Positions 7,955-16,477 of a stretch of 64,000 nt of DNA are shown piece after piece. Both the position numbers and the translations under genes were made by a program. The notes below the pieces were generated by a model. The model saw only the letters and a list, made by a program, of their open reading frames with translations, had not been told where the DNA came from and made no database searches. The DNA comes from Parabacteroides goldsteinii. Lineage in GTDB: Bacteria > Bacteroidota > Bacteroidia > Bacteroidales > Tannerellaceae. Position 1 is the stretch's first letter. Each line of letters starts with the position of its first letter. The stretch is taken from positions 1 through 64,000 of the forward strand of contig NZ_JADNBB010000007.1 in assembly GCF_015550595.1 (NCBI RefSeq), given 5' to 3'.

Positions 7955-9910
7955 ATGAATCGCCACAATTCAATCATTCTTAATATAATCCTGGTCATGG
8001 TAATTATTCTTTTGACCGGATGTAATGATATTGAGAAAAAACAATTGGCTTTAGCCCTTCAAACGGCTGGAGGTAATCGTCAGGAACTGGAAAAAGTACT
8101 GCAACATTATCAAGGAGACGAACAGAAAGAGGCTGCTGCCAGATTTCTGATCCGGAATATGCTGGGGAAATTTTATCCGGAAGGAAAAGCCGTTGATGAA
8201 TTCCATCTGTTTATCGATTCCGTATACCAAACCGAACAGGAAGAATATGATCAGCAAACGATAAATAAATCATACCGGACCCAAAATAACAATCTACAAG
8301 GTTTTGCAAAGCAACAAGCAGACTTGCAACAATTAAATGCGGAATTCCTGATCACCCAGATAGACGAAGCATTCCGGATATGGCAAAAACCCTGGAACAA
8401 ACATCTTTCTTTCGAAGATTTTTGTGAATGGATTCTCCCCTACCGTGTTGGAAATGAACTGCCGGAAATATGGCGGACACAATATTACAACACATTTGCC
8501 CAATTACTACCGGACAGTATATCAACAACACTGGAAGCCTGTATAGCAATCAATAACGAACTGATCAAACAACCGATCCACATCTTCACTGATTTTCCTA
8601 AACCTGCCGATATAAAACCCAGTAGCCTCATTCATATAAAATTCGGTTTGTGCGGAGACTATACGAATCTGGCGATATATGCCATGCGCTCCGTCGGCAT
8701 CCCTGTGTCAACCGGGTTTATACCTCATTGGGGACGTGGTAATAACAGCCATTCGTTTAACCTCCTATATGACGAAAGCGGCAACTATCACGATTTTGCC
8801 GGGGGAGAACAAAATCCCGGCGATCATCTAAGACGTTTTGAAGACATACCGAAAGTATATCAGAAAACATTTTCCATACAACAAAATTCCCTTATGATGA
8901 CAAACACGTCTAAAGAAGAAATTCCAACCTTTTTCAAAAATCCTTTTATGAAAGATATCACAGGACATTTCCCTTTTATTCAACCTCAAACCGTCTCCAT
9001 TCCGTTGAACAAAGGAAATACCCATAACAAATATGCCCATCTATGCGTATTCGATCCGCAAGGGTGGTTTCCGGTAGATTGGGGGAAAATAGCCAAAAAG
9101 AAAGTGACCTTCAATCATGTCGGTCCGGATATAATCTATCAGGTTTGCAGTTATGAGAATAAGAGCCTACGGCCGTTAAGCGCACCTTTTGTGGTCGATT
9201 CTACCGGAAAAGTCACCACCCATGAATGTCAAAAAGAAAAGGCAGATCTGTACCTTGAACGTAAATACCGTACCCCCATACATTTGGCCGCCATACCTCC
9301 GGCATTTGTCGGTGGAAAATTCCAGGGATCGGATTACGCAGATTTTCAAATGGCAGAAGATCTGTTCACATTCACAGAAGCTCCCGACTTTAAGTATACA
9401 ACAATTGAAGTCAATCCTAAGAAAAGTTACAAATATTACAGATATCTGTCCTCTCCCAATATTCGTGGGAATATGGCTGAATTGGAGTTCTATGAACCAG
9501 GCAGCCAGAAGATACTAACAGGAGAAATTATCGGAACAGATATTACCAGTATTTACAATCCACACGCCACTAAACAAAATGTATTTGACGGCGATCCACT
9601 CACCTTCTTTCATACCCGCGACAGCATGAGTTGGGCAGGTCTGGCATTTTCAAAACCCACACGTATCGATAAGATCCGGTACATCATCCGGAACGATGAC
9701 AACGGCATACGGAAAAACAATCTCTACGAACTTTTCTACATAGACGAATCCGGACAATGGGCTTCTGCCGGACAACAAACGGCCGACCAGGATGATTTGC
9801 TTATATACAAACAGATTCCCCAAGGGACTTTATACTGGCTACGTAATTATACCAGAGGGAAAGAGGAACGGATATTTACATACGAGGATGGGAAACAGGT
9901 TTGGTGGTAA
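7955..9910 (+). CDS. Transglutaminase-like lipoprotein with C-terminal discoidin-like domain
   Basis: A 651-residue lipoprotein (lipobox LLTGC, Cys23). The middle has a transglutaminase/cysteine-protease core with the full catalytic set: Cys233 in GLCGDYTNLAIYAMRSVGIP, His266 in NSHSFNLLYD and Asp280 in YHDF. The C-terminal third (about 480-640) resembles an F5/8 type C carbohydrate-binding domain, with AELEFYEPGS, VFDGDPLTFF and ARIDKIRY-like strands. A role in processing surface or dietary polymers is likely. The substrate is unknown. The start has the usual Lys/Arg-poor but hydrophobic signal segment. Confidence 0.75.
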   Translation: MNRHNSIILNIILVMVIILLTGCNDIEKKQLALALQTAGGNRQELEKVLQHYQGDEQKEAAARFLIRNMLGKFYPEGKAVDEFHLFIDSVYQTEQEEYDQQTINKSYRTQNNNLQGFAKQQADLQQLNAEFLITQIDEAFRIWQKPWNKHLSFEDFCEWILPYRVGNELPEIWRTQYYNTFAQLLPDSISTTLEACIAINNELIKQPIHIFTDFPKPADIKPSSLIHIKFGLCGDYTNLAIYAMRSVGIPVSTGFIPHWGRGNNSHSFNLLYDESGNYHDFAGGEQNPGDHLRRFEDIPKVYQKTFSIQQNSLMMTNTSKEEIPTFFKNPFMKDITGHFPFIQPQTVSIPLNKGNTHNKYAHLCVFDPQGWFPVDWGKIAKKKVTFNHVGPDIIYQVCSYENKSLRPLSAPFVVDSTGKVTTHECQKEKADLYLERKYRTPIHLAAIPPAFVGGKFQGSDYADFQMAEDLFTFTEAPDFKYTTIEVNPKKSYKYYRYLSSPNIRGNMAELEFYEPGSQKILTGEIIGTDITSIYNPHATKQNVFDGDPLTFFHTRDSMSWAGLAFSKPTRIDKIRYIIRNDDNGIRKNNLYELFYIDESGQWASAGQQTADQDDLLIYKQIPQGTLYWLRNYTRGKEERIFTYEDGKQVWW

Positions 9911-9955
9911 TCTCTCCATACAACAATTACTCATGTAACCTGTTTGTACATTCAG

Positions 9956-10993
9956 ATGAGAGAAGTTAATACAATTTTAGTTCTATTCCTGATAATAATA
10001 ACAGGGTGCGATGGTAACAAATAATCAAACAGTCAAAATAATGACTCCAGCGCAGTTGTTATGCCGGATACTTTCATCACAGTTGATGTTAGTAAAAAAT
10101 GTCATTAACGACGGAGAGATTTTTATCTTTAGCAGAAATGGCAAAGGTCTGAGAAAGATTAACAAAAAGGGGCAAGGTTCTGAAGAATATATATTCAACC
10201 TAAGTGTTTTCTTAGATGAAGATAAGGGTGAAATATATGTTGACGAAGTTATTAGAAACGTATTAGTATATGATTTTCAGGGAAATTTTATAAGAAGTAT
10301 CCACAGAGACGATGTCAAATGGATTAATGCAACTAGTTATAACTCTGATTATTTGATTGCCAGAGAATCACCTTCTGTCCACATTGAGAAAAAGACGGAT
10401 AATCAGCAATTTGTTCTTATATCCAAACAAGACGGAAGCATTGTCAAAGATTTTCGAATCTATTTTGAAAAGAAAGTAGAGTGGGGAATAACCAACCACG
10501 CCGGAAATGCGGGAGTTGCTCCTCGTCCTTACCCTATCGTCCCTTACCACAATAGTTGGTTGCTCATGGAACCTTCTTCTGATACAATATTCAGAATCTC
10601 ACCAGATTTTAGTTTGATCCCTTTCATAGCAAGAACACCGTCCATACAATCCATGAAACCGGCCGTATTTCTTTTACCTTGTATCTTTACCGACCGTTAC
10701 TATTTATGGAAACAGTAAAAATGGATGCAGACTTTCTAAGAAAAGGGGGGAGTCCAAAAACATATTTGGCGTATGACAAAAAAGATAATACTTTATTCGA
10801 ATACACTATACTCAATAATGATTTTCCAGAAAAAGGACCTATGAATATTACAGTACAGGAAACGACCAACAGTGAAATCGCATTTTGGCAAAAATTTGAG
10901 CCCAGCGAACTTATTGAGGCTTATAAGAAAGGACAATTGAAAGGGAAGTTGCAGCGGAACTGGAAGAAGATTCAAATCCTGTTATTATGTTAG
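9956..10993 (+). pseudogene. Broken 6-bladed beta-propeller lipoprotein gene
   Basis: The frame opening at 9956 gives a lipoprotein signal (LIIITGC) then TAA after GNK (10022-10024). Read past that stop it continues VVMPDTFITVDVSKK, the normal start of the DUF4934/6-bladed propeller family. The next conserved piece (INDGEIFIFSRNGKGLRKIN) is in another frame, with the expected 25-35 intervening residues missing. A further shift near 10700 moves from FTDRYYLW into METVKMDADF, which runs to 10993. So there is one nonsense codon, one deletion and one frameshift. It is almost certainly non-functional. Confidence 0.8.
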
Positions 10994-11018
10994 TAAAATA
11001 TAAGAAGCAATAGCCACA

Positions 11019-12311
11019 CTATTGTTGTACGCCATTTTTTACTGCTAAATCTTCAGGGTTCGAAATAAGCATCTGATACCCTGTACTTCTGATTGATTCT
11101 ATTTGAATAAAAGAAAGCGGTTTCAAATGTGTCCGCAAGTTACGAATTGTACTCGCAACAGCATCCCGGTCCGATTTGGATAGTTCATTTTTTACTGGTC
11201 GTGCCAAAATATCAATACAAATCCTTTCATAAGTTAGTTTATATTGTTCGGCTTTTATAAAACAACGGAATAAATTTAACAAATTCCCAGTCAAACGGAT
11301 ATTCACATCTTCTCTATAGCACAAATCACCATGTTCCTCATCAAAGAACAAATCTTTCGACAACTCCACCCATTTAATTGTCTTATCCTGAATCAATTGA
11401 CTAGGTAATTGCTCTTCCTTTTCCTGCAATTTTTGTTGCAGTTGTAGTAATTTTTCTTGTCGCTGTTGCAGTTCCAGCCGCTGCTGCTCTTGTTGCTGCC
11501 GTGCTTCAAGTTGTTGTAACTCTTGTTGCTGTCTTAACTCTAGTCGTTCTTGTTTTTGTTGTTGCTCCTGCTTTTTCAACTTTTCTTGCTGCCGTTGCAG
11601 TTCTAGTCTCTGTTGCTCTTGCTGCCGTTGCAGCTCTGCACGCTGTTGCTCGTGTTGTTGATTCAATACCTGCCATTTTTGCTCCAGTTGTTGTAACTGC
11701 AATTCTTGTTCAGTAAGCCTGTGCATCTTTTTATACCAGAAACAATACCCACCAATAATCGCACCAAATAACAAAAGGCCCAAACCCGAAATCATCCACA
11801 TAAGATAACTATGTCTCCAAACCGTTCCAAAAGGGTACTTGATATAGGCTTGTAACGTGATATTTCTATCAGGATTTTCATCTCTCCGATAAACAATGAG
11901 TTTTAAGGGAAATGCCTTTTTATAAAAAGTACTGTCTAAAGAAGTATCAATAACACGACCATTCCGTATGCAACGAATAGCCGTCTCGGCCTTAATTTTA
12001 TATTCTAAAAGTGTCGTTCGAAAGAGACTATCCAAAAAGAATCGGCTGGAATCACGATAAAAAAGGAAATCCTGATCGCACCATTCACTTTTTTCTGCCC
12101 ATGATATTTCATTTGGGGAATTCATTGGATTATAGTTACCAAATTCCCGTTCTATTTTTATTTTTTTTTCTTTTTGTATCACTTCTGCAAACACAAGAGA
12201 CGACTCTGAACATAATTTATTTTGCTGCATATGGAAAGCACTCCATAACCACCAACCAAATAAAAAAGTCAGACCGACACAACTCAATATCATCCAAATC
12301 TTTTGTTTCAT
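11019..12311 (-). CDS. Membrane-anchored winged-helix protein with Gln-rich coiled coil
   Basis: This 430-residue protein is encoded opposite its neighbours. It has an N-terminal membrane segment (about 6-26), a periplasmic part, a second membrane segment (about 175-197), and then a coiled coil of about 100 residues made almost only of Gln, Glu, Leu and Arg. The C-terminal 110 residues resemble an OmpR-type winged helix (SKSDRDAVASTIRNLRTHLK, IESIRSTGYQML). It may read a periplasmic signal and bind DNA from the membrane, as ToxR-like proteins do. The divergent NVEALA operon is a plausible target. The repetitive CAA/CAG tract is prone to length change. Confidence 0.65.
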   Translation of the reverse strand: MKQKIWMILSCVGLTFLFGWWLWSAFHMQQNKLCSESSLVFAEVIQKEKKIKIEREFGNYNPMNSPNEISWAEKSEWCDQDFLFYRDSSRFFLDSLFRTTLLEYKIKAETAIRCIRNGRVIDTSLDSTFYKKAFPLKLIVYRRDENPDRNITLQAYIKYPFGTVWRHSYLMWMISGLGLLLFGAIIGGYCFWYKKMHRLTEQELQLQQLEQKWQVLNQQHEQQRAELQRQQEQQRLELQRQQEKLKKQEQQQKQERLELRQQQELQQLEARQQQEQQRLELQQRQEKLLQLQQKLQEKEEQLPSQLIQDKTIKWVELSKDLFFDEEHGDLCYREDVNIRLTGNLLNLFRCFIKAEQYKLTYERICIDILARPVKNELSKSDRDAVASTIRNLRTHLKPLSFIQIESIRSTGYQMLISNPEDLAVKNGVQQ

Positions 12312-12427
12312 ATCTAAATCGTTTCATTTTACTCTCGATCACTGACTCAGTTTTCTGACAATTCGCTGATATCAATACTGTAAATCAACAAATTAACGCC
12401 ACCCCTCTTCTATTTTTCTAAAGACAG

Positions 12428-12457
12428 TTGCCTAAGTCAATTTTATATATACTTTTG
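12428..12457 (+). promoter_or_regulatory. Predicted promoter of the NVEALA operon
   Basis: TTG (12428-12430) and the -7 box TACTTTTG (12450-12457) are 19 bases apart, the best-spaced Bacteroidetes promoter in this part of the window. Transcription would start near 12464 and leave a leader of about 70 bases. Confidence 0.6.
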
Positions 12458-12532
12458 CATCACACATCTTATTGCTATTAAAGTAGTTTCAAGAAACAAA
12501 TATATTAAAAACAAATTTAACAAATAGAACAA

Positions 12533-12766
12533 ATGAAAAGAAAGACTATTAAATCAGGCATCACCCTTCTATGTTTATTTGGAGGTATGTATTTTTACTC
12601 TACTCATCAGTCAGAAAAAAAGGTATTGAGTGATCTGGCATTTGAAAACATCGAAGCTTTAGCTCTATCAGAAGAAGACCCAGATGAAAACTTTAAATGT
12701 TATGGTTGGGGCGACGTTGAATGCCATGGAAAGAAAGTCGAAGTAAAATATGGTGGCCTCAGATAA
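12533..12766 (+). CDS. NVEALA-family small exported peptide
   Basis: A 77-residue protein with a basic, hydrophobic N-terminus acting as export signal. It is followed by LSDLAFENIEALALSEEDP, a clear variant of the NVEALA motif, and a short Cys-containing tail (Cys at CYGWG and ECHG). The family is common in Bacteroidales beside 6-bladed propeller lipoproteins, as here, and its function is unknown. The motif resembles a leader that is cut after the Ala, so the product may be a short secreted peptide. It is first in a three-gene operon. Confidence 0.7.
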   Translation: MKRKTIKSGITLLCLFGGMYFYSTHQSEKKVLSDLAFENIEALALSEEDPDENFKCYGWGDVECHGKKVEVKYGGLR

Positions 12767-12775
12767 AAATCAGAA

Positions 12776-13831
12776 ATGAAGACCCTCCTATACATATTAC
12801 TTATAGGAATAAGCACATTAATCTCCTGCAGTGGTTCACCCGATCCCCTCTACCCTCGGTATACGACTTTTCCCGATGAGAAAACAGTAACCACGCAGGA
12901 GATTACTATTGATTCTGTCTTTTTCCGTTACCCTTATCGGGTATCAGTAAAGGATAGTATCGCCATTATTATGGACTTACATAATGATAACCATTACTTT
13001 TACTCTTTCACTTATCCCGACTGGAAACCCATAGCCCCTTTCGGCAAACGGGGAGAAGGTCCGGAAGAAATGCTTTCCGCCGAAATGTTCCAATTTTGTT
13101 CATCCGATTCCATTTGGACACTCGATGCAAACAGGATGCAGATCACACGTTGGGCAGTTTCTCCCGCTGAAAAAACAGTATCCCGTGTAGAAGAAATAAC
13201 ATTAGACAAAAGTCTGGTTCGCTCACTGGACTTTTACCGGACAGATTCAGCCTTTCTGATCACCGACTATCAGGGAGATTTCCGTTACAACAAAGTCAGC
13301 CATAACGGTAAACCAATCAATAAAATTGGTAAAATACCTACCGAAACCAATTACAAACAAGATATACATCCAGCCTTAGCACAGGCTTGGCGTAGTTTTA
13401 CAGACTACAATCCGCAAAACGGGATATATGCAATGGCTACTCAATTAGGGGAAACCCTCGAAATATATAACCTGAAAAACCAAACACATAATATTATATA
13501 CGGTCCCGGTGGAGAACCGCAATTTAAGGAAAAAGGGGGAGAAGGTATTCCTATCGGTATAAAAGGCTTTATGGATATCCAGGTTACCGACCGGTATATT
13601 TATACCGTTTTCGATGGAATGTCATGGAAAGAACGGGATGAATTTTACCAACGCGGCGAAGCAGCCCCAAAAGGAGGACATTACTTATATGTGTTCGACA
13701 CAGACGGTAACCCCGTTCGAAAATACACACTGGACAATAATATTTTCGGCATTTATATAAACGAAGCAACCAATACATGTATCGCGACATGTGTAGAAAG
13801 CGATAATCCTATATTAACATTCAAATTATGA
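12776..13831 (+). CDS. BF3164-like/TolB-like 6-bladed beta-propeller lipoprotein
   Basis: A 351-residue lipoprotein (lipobox TLISC, Cys19). The body is a beta-propeller with blades such as PFGKRGEGPEEMLSAEMF and YLYVFDTDGNPVRKYTLD, typical of the BF3164 lipoprotein family. It starts 9 bases after the NVEALA stop and its last codon overlaps the next ATG by 4 bases, so all three are translated together. Its role is unknown. The recurring NVEALA partnership suggests that it binds or presents the peptide; that is inference. Confidence 0.7.
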   Translation: MKTLLYILLIGISTLISCSGSPDPLYPRYTTFPDEKTVTTQEITIDSVFFRYPYRVSVKDSIAIIMDLHNDNHYFYSFTYPDWKPIAPFGKRGEGPEEMLSAEMFQFCSSDSIWTLDANRMQITRWAVSPAEKTVSRVEEITLDKSLVRSLDFYRTDSAFLITDYQGDFRYNKVSHNGKPINKIGKIPTETNYKQDIHPALAQAWRSFTDYNPQNGIYAMATQLGETLEIYNLKNQTHNIIYGPGGEPQFKEKGGEGIPIGIKGFMDIQVTDRYIYTVFDGMSWKERDEFYQRGEAAPKGGHYLYVFDTDGNPVRKYTLDNNIFGIYINEATNTCIATCVESDNPILTFKL

Positions 13832-14712
13832 TAAAGCAAATTCTATTTATATTAACAATTCTATTACCGATCTTCTTTTCCTGCAAAAACGAGCAGAAAG
13901 AGAAAGAAAAACACATTGTGCAATTGGTGAACGAATGGCAAGGGAAAAATATTATATTCCCAGAAAACCTGATCTTCACACGCTATCTGACAGACACTAC
14001 AGATTATCAGATTCCGCAATCCGATTACAAGGTATTAATATATGTAGACTCTATTGGCTGTACCAGTTGTAAACTGCAACTACCTAAGTGGAAAGAACTG
14101 ATCGAATACACCGATTCGGTAACACAAGGAAAGATACCTTACCTTTTCTTCTTTCATCCAAAAGACATAAAAGAAATACGTTACCTGTTAAAACGTGATG
14201 AGTTTGATCGCCCGATATGTATCGATATGAATGATCGACTGAACAAACTGAATAAATTCCCGGCAGATATGACATTCCAGACATTCCTGTTGGATAAAGA
14301 TAATAAAGTAGCTATACTGGGAAATCCGATACATAACACAGCTGTAAAAGACCTTTATCTGAAACAGATTACCGGAAAAGACAATCCGAACAAAAATCTG
14401 TTGAAAACAATTGCCGAAGCAACAGAGCTAGAAATAGACTTCGGCACATTCAAGAAATCAGAAATAAAAGAGGCTACTTTCGAAATAAAAAACACTGGGG
14501 ATAATCCCCTCGTGATAGTGGACACAAGTACTACCTGCGGCTGCACGGCAGCCACATATGAAAAGCATCCCGTAAACCCCGGAGGATCCCTTCGGGTAGG
14601 GATCAAGATGACACCGAAGGATACAGGTTTCTTCGATGAAGTCATAACGATAAAGTACAACAGTATGAACAATCAACCTGTCAAAGTAAAGATAAAGGGG
14701 AATGTTCGGTGA
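13828..14712 (+). CDS. Thioredoxin-like/DUF1573 lipoprotein
   Basis: A 294-residue lipoprotein (lipobox FFSC, Cys19). Residues 60-185 look like a thioredoxin fold with the redox motif CTSC (Cys78, Cys81). Residues 205-294 are a DUF1573 immunoglobulin-like domain with the family signature TTCGCTAA and GFFDEVITIKYN. The combination suggests extracytoplasmic disulfide or thiol chemistry, perhaps on the cysteine-containing NVEALA peptide encoded two genes upstream. It overlaps the previous gene by four bases. Confidence 0.7.
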   Translation: MIKQILFILTILLPIFFSCKNEQKEKEKHIVQLVNEWQGKNIIFPENLIFTRYLTDTTDYQIPQSDYKVLIYVDSIGCTSCKLQLPKWKELIEYTDSVTQGKIPYLFFFHPKDIKEIRYLLKRDEFDRPICIDMNDRLNKLNKFPADMTFQTFLLDKDNKVAILGNPIHNTAVKDLYLKQITGKDNPNKNLLKTIAEATELEIDFGTFKKSEIKEATFEIKNTGDNPLVIVDTSTTCGCTAATYEKHPVNPGGSLRVGIKMTPKDTGFFDEVITIKYNSMNNQPVKVKIKGNVR

Positions 14713-14722
14713 TCGAACGAAA

Positions 14723-14765
14723 GGGAGTTTGTTGCACGACGGCAAAATTGTACAAACAAACTCCC
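14723..14765 (+). terminator. Possible terminator hairpin after the NVEALA operon
   Basis: GGGAGTTTGTT and AACAAACTCCC form an 11-bp stem about 10 bases after the stop codon, with a 21-base loop and no clear T-tract. From here to 15179 I see no gene. Confidence 0.4.
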
Positions 14766-15179
14766 AGAGACCCCAAAAGGAGGTGTATCATGATAACTTA
14801 GCTACTAGTCTTTCGCACTCTCTTAGAGAACAAAGATATGAAGAACTCGCAAAAAAACGGCAAAATTTGGATAAATAAAGTAAGTGTTTGGTATTGAGGA
14901 GAGTTAAGCCAAATTCTTCTATGCCTTTCCAAATCGCTAAAATGCAGGATAATGAAAGGTTAAGAGAAAGATTTGCTACTTATCCGTTGCCTTTTTTAGC
15001 CCCGGATAATCCGGCAAAATAACGCTTAACCACCTGCGGTTTTACCGTTCACCATGCAAAGAACCCTATATTTTGCCCGTAAAGATAACCGTTTTTTTCC
15101 GTTTTTCATGGAAATACAGGTTATGTTACCGGCATCCGGGGTTTTATTCTTTGTTCCGCTATAATTTTCATAACTGTAA

Positions 15180-15224
15180 ATAACTCTATATCAAGTAATT
15201 TTGCAACATAAAAAATAGAGTTAT
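15180..15224 (+). promoter_or_regulatory. Candidate attL core and integrase promoter inside an inverted repeat
   Basis: GTAATTTTGC (15195-15204) fits GTAnnTTTGC, the core shared by CTnDOT-family attachment sites. It also contains a -7 box (TAATTTTG). It is framed by the perfect inverted repeat ATAACTCTAT (15180-15189) / ATAGAGTTAT (15215-15224), whose right arm reaches the integrase ATG. It may mark the element's left end, act as the int promoter, or both. The far end is outside the window, so the junction cannot be proven. Confidence 0.45.
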
Positions 15225-16446
15225 GAAACAGACGGATGTAACGGTTACGTTCTACCTCAAAAAGAGCGAAATGAATGACGAGGGACATTGCCCGGTCATG
15301 GCGAAACTTGTTGTCGGCAAATTTTCAGAAGCGGCTTTTAGTGCGAAAATGTCCGTACCCGCTGCACTGTGGGCATCCGGACGTGCCACGGGTAAAAGTA
15401 ACGCCGCGCGGGAAATCAACCGGCAACTGGACGATTTGCGAGCTTCAGCCATTGCCATTTATGACGAACTGTCAGCCACCCGTGAGAATGTAACGGCTGA
15501 AGAAATAAGGAATCTGTTGTTGGGGACGGCTTTCGGGCAGGAAACCCTGTTGGGTTATTTCCGGACGTTCATCGAACATTTCGAGAAACGTGTCGGCGTG
15601 AACCGGGAAAAGGGAACAGCGCAATCTTACCGCTATGCTTGTAACTGTGTGGCTGCTTTCATCCAGGAGAAATACAAGTTGTCGGATGTTCCTTTCACGG
15701 CCCTGAACCGTTCATTCATCGACAACTATGACCTCTACCTACGCACGGAGCGCCGCTTTGCCCTGGGAACTATCGTGTTGCTTGTCACACGGTTGAACAC
15801 GATTGTCGGGGAAGCCATCGCGGAAGGGATTATCACTGCCGACCCGTTCGCGGGTTATGAAGCCGAACATCCCGAGCGGGAACAGAAATACCTTACCGCC
15901 GCAGAGTTACAACGGCTGATGACCACACCCCTGCATGACCCGAAGCTCTACCATATCCGCGACCTGTTCCTCTTCTCCTGCTACACGGGTATCCCTTACG
16001 GGGACATGTGCCGCCTGACGACGGAGGATCTGGAAGTGGCCGAGGACGGTGAGGTATGGATCAAGACCGCCCGCAAGAAGACGAAAATCGACTATGAAGT
16101 GCCGTTGCTCGACATCCCGTTACTCATCCTCGACAAGTACCGGGATATGGCCCCGGAAGGGAAACTGCTGCCGATGTACAGCAACAACGAACTCAACCGG
16201 ACGCTGAAACGTATTGCCGCCATTTGCGGAATTGAACGGAAGCTCGTCTTTCACTGCGGACGCCATACCTACGCCACCGAGATCACGCTTTCGCATGGTG
16301 TCCCGCTTGAAACCGTCAGTAAAATGCTGGGGCATAGCCGCATTTCCACGACGCAGATTTACGCCAAAGTGACCGATGACAAGATCGACATGGATACCCG
16401 GTCTTTAGAGGAAAAGATTGCCGGCCGCTTCTCCGTAGCTATTTAA
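15223..16446 (+). CDS. Tyrosine recombinase, first of two tandem ICE integrases
   Basis: A 407-residue integrase with an arm-binding N-terminus, a SAM-like core-binding domain (about 105-205) and a catalytic domain. It carries HCGRHTYATE (His-x-x-Arg region), GHSRISTTQIYAKV (His and nucleophile Tyr) and KTKIDYEVPL. Where most recombinases have the first catalytic Arg (TGLR), this one reads TGIPYGDM; IntDOT likewise lacks that Arg. It probably takes part in integration and excision of the element, starting 19 bases after the att-like core. A second integrase of the same kind follows. Confidence 0.85.
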   Translation: MKQTDVTVTFYLKKSEMNDEGHCPVMAKLVVGKFSEAAFSAKMSVPAALWASGRATGKSNAAREINRQLDDLRASAIAIYDELSATRENVTAEEIRNLLLGTAFGQETLLGYFRTFIEHFEKRVGVNREKGTAQSYRYACNCVAAFIQEKYKLSDVPFTALNRSFIDNYDLYLRTERRFALGTIVLLVTRLNTIVGEAIAEGIITADPFAGYEAEHPEREQKYLTAAELQRLMTTPLHDPKLYHIRDLFLFSCYTGIPYGDMCRLTTEDLEVAEDGEVWIKTARKKTKIDYEVPLLDIPLLILDKYRDMAPEGKLLPMYSNNELNRTLKRIAAICGIERKLVFHCGRHTYATEITLSHGVPLETVSKMLGHSRISTTQIYAKVTDDKIDMDTRSLEEKIAGRFSVAI

Positions 16447-16477
16447 TCTATCATTGACAATCAAATTCACAACGATT

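Noticed and set aside
14766-15179. tRNA gene as the integration target
   Set aside because: No tRNA-like cloverleaf or 3' end is visible next to the integrase; CTnDOT-type elements do not need one.
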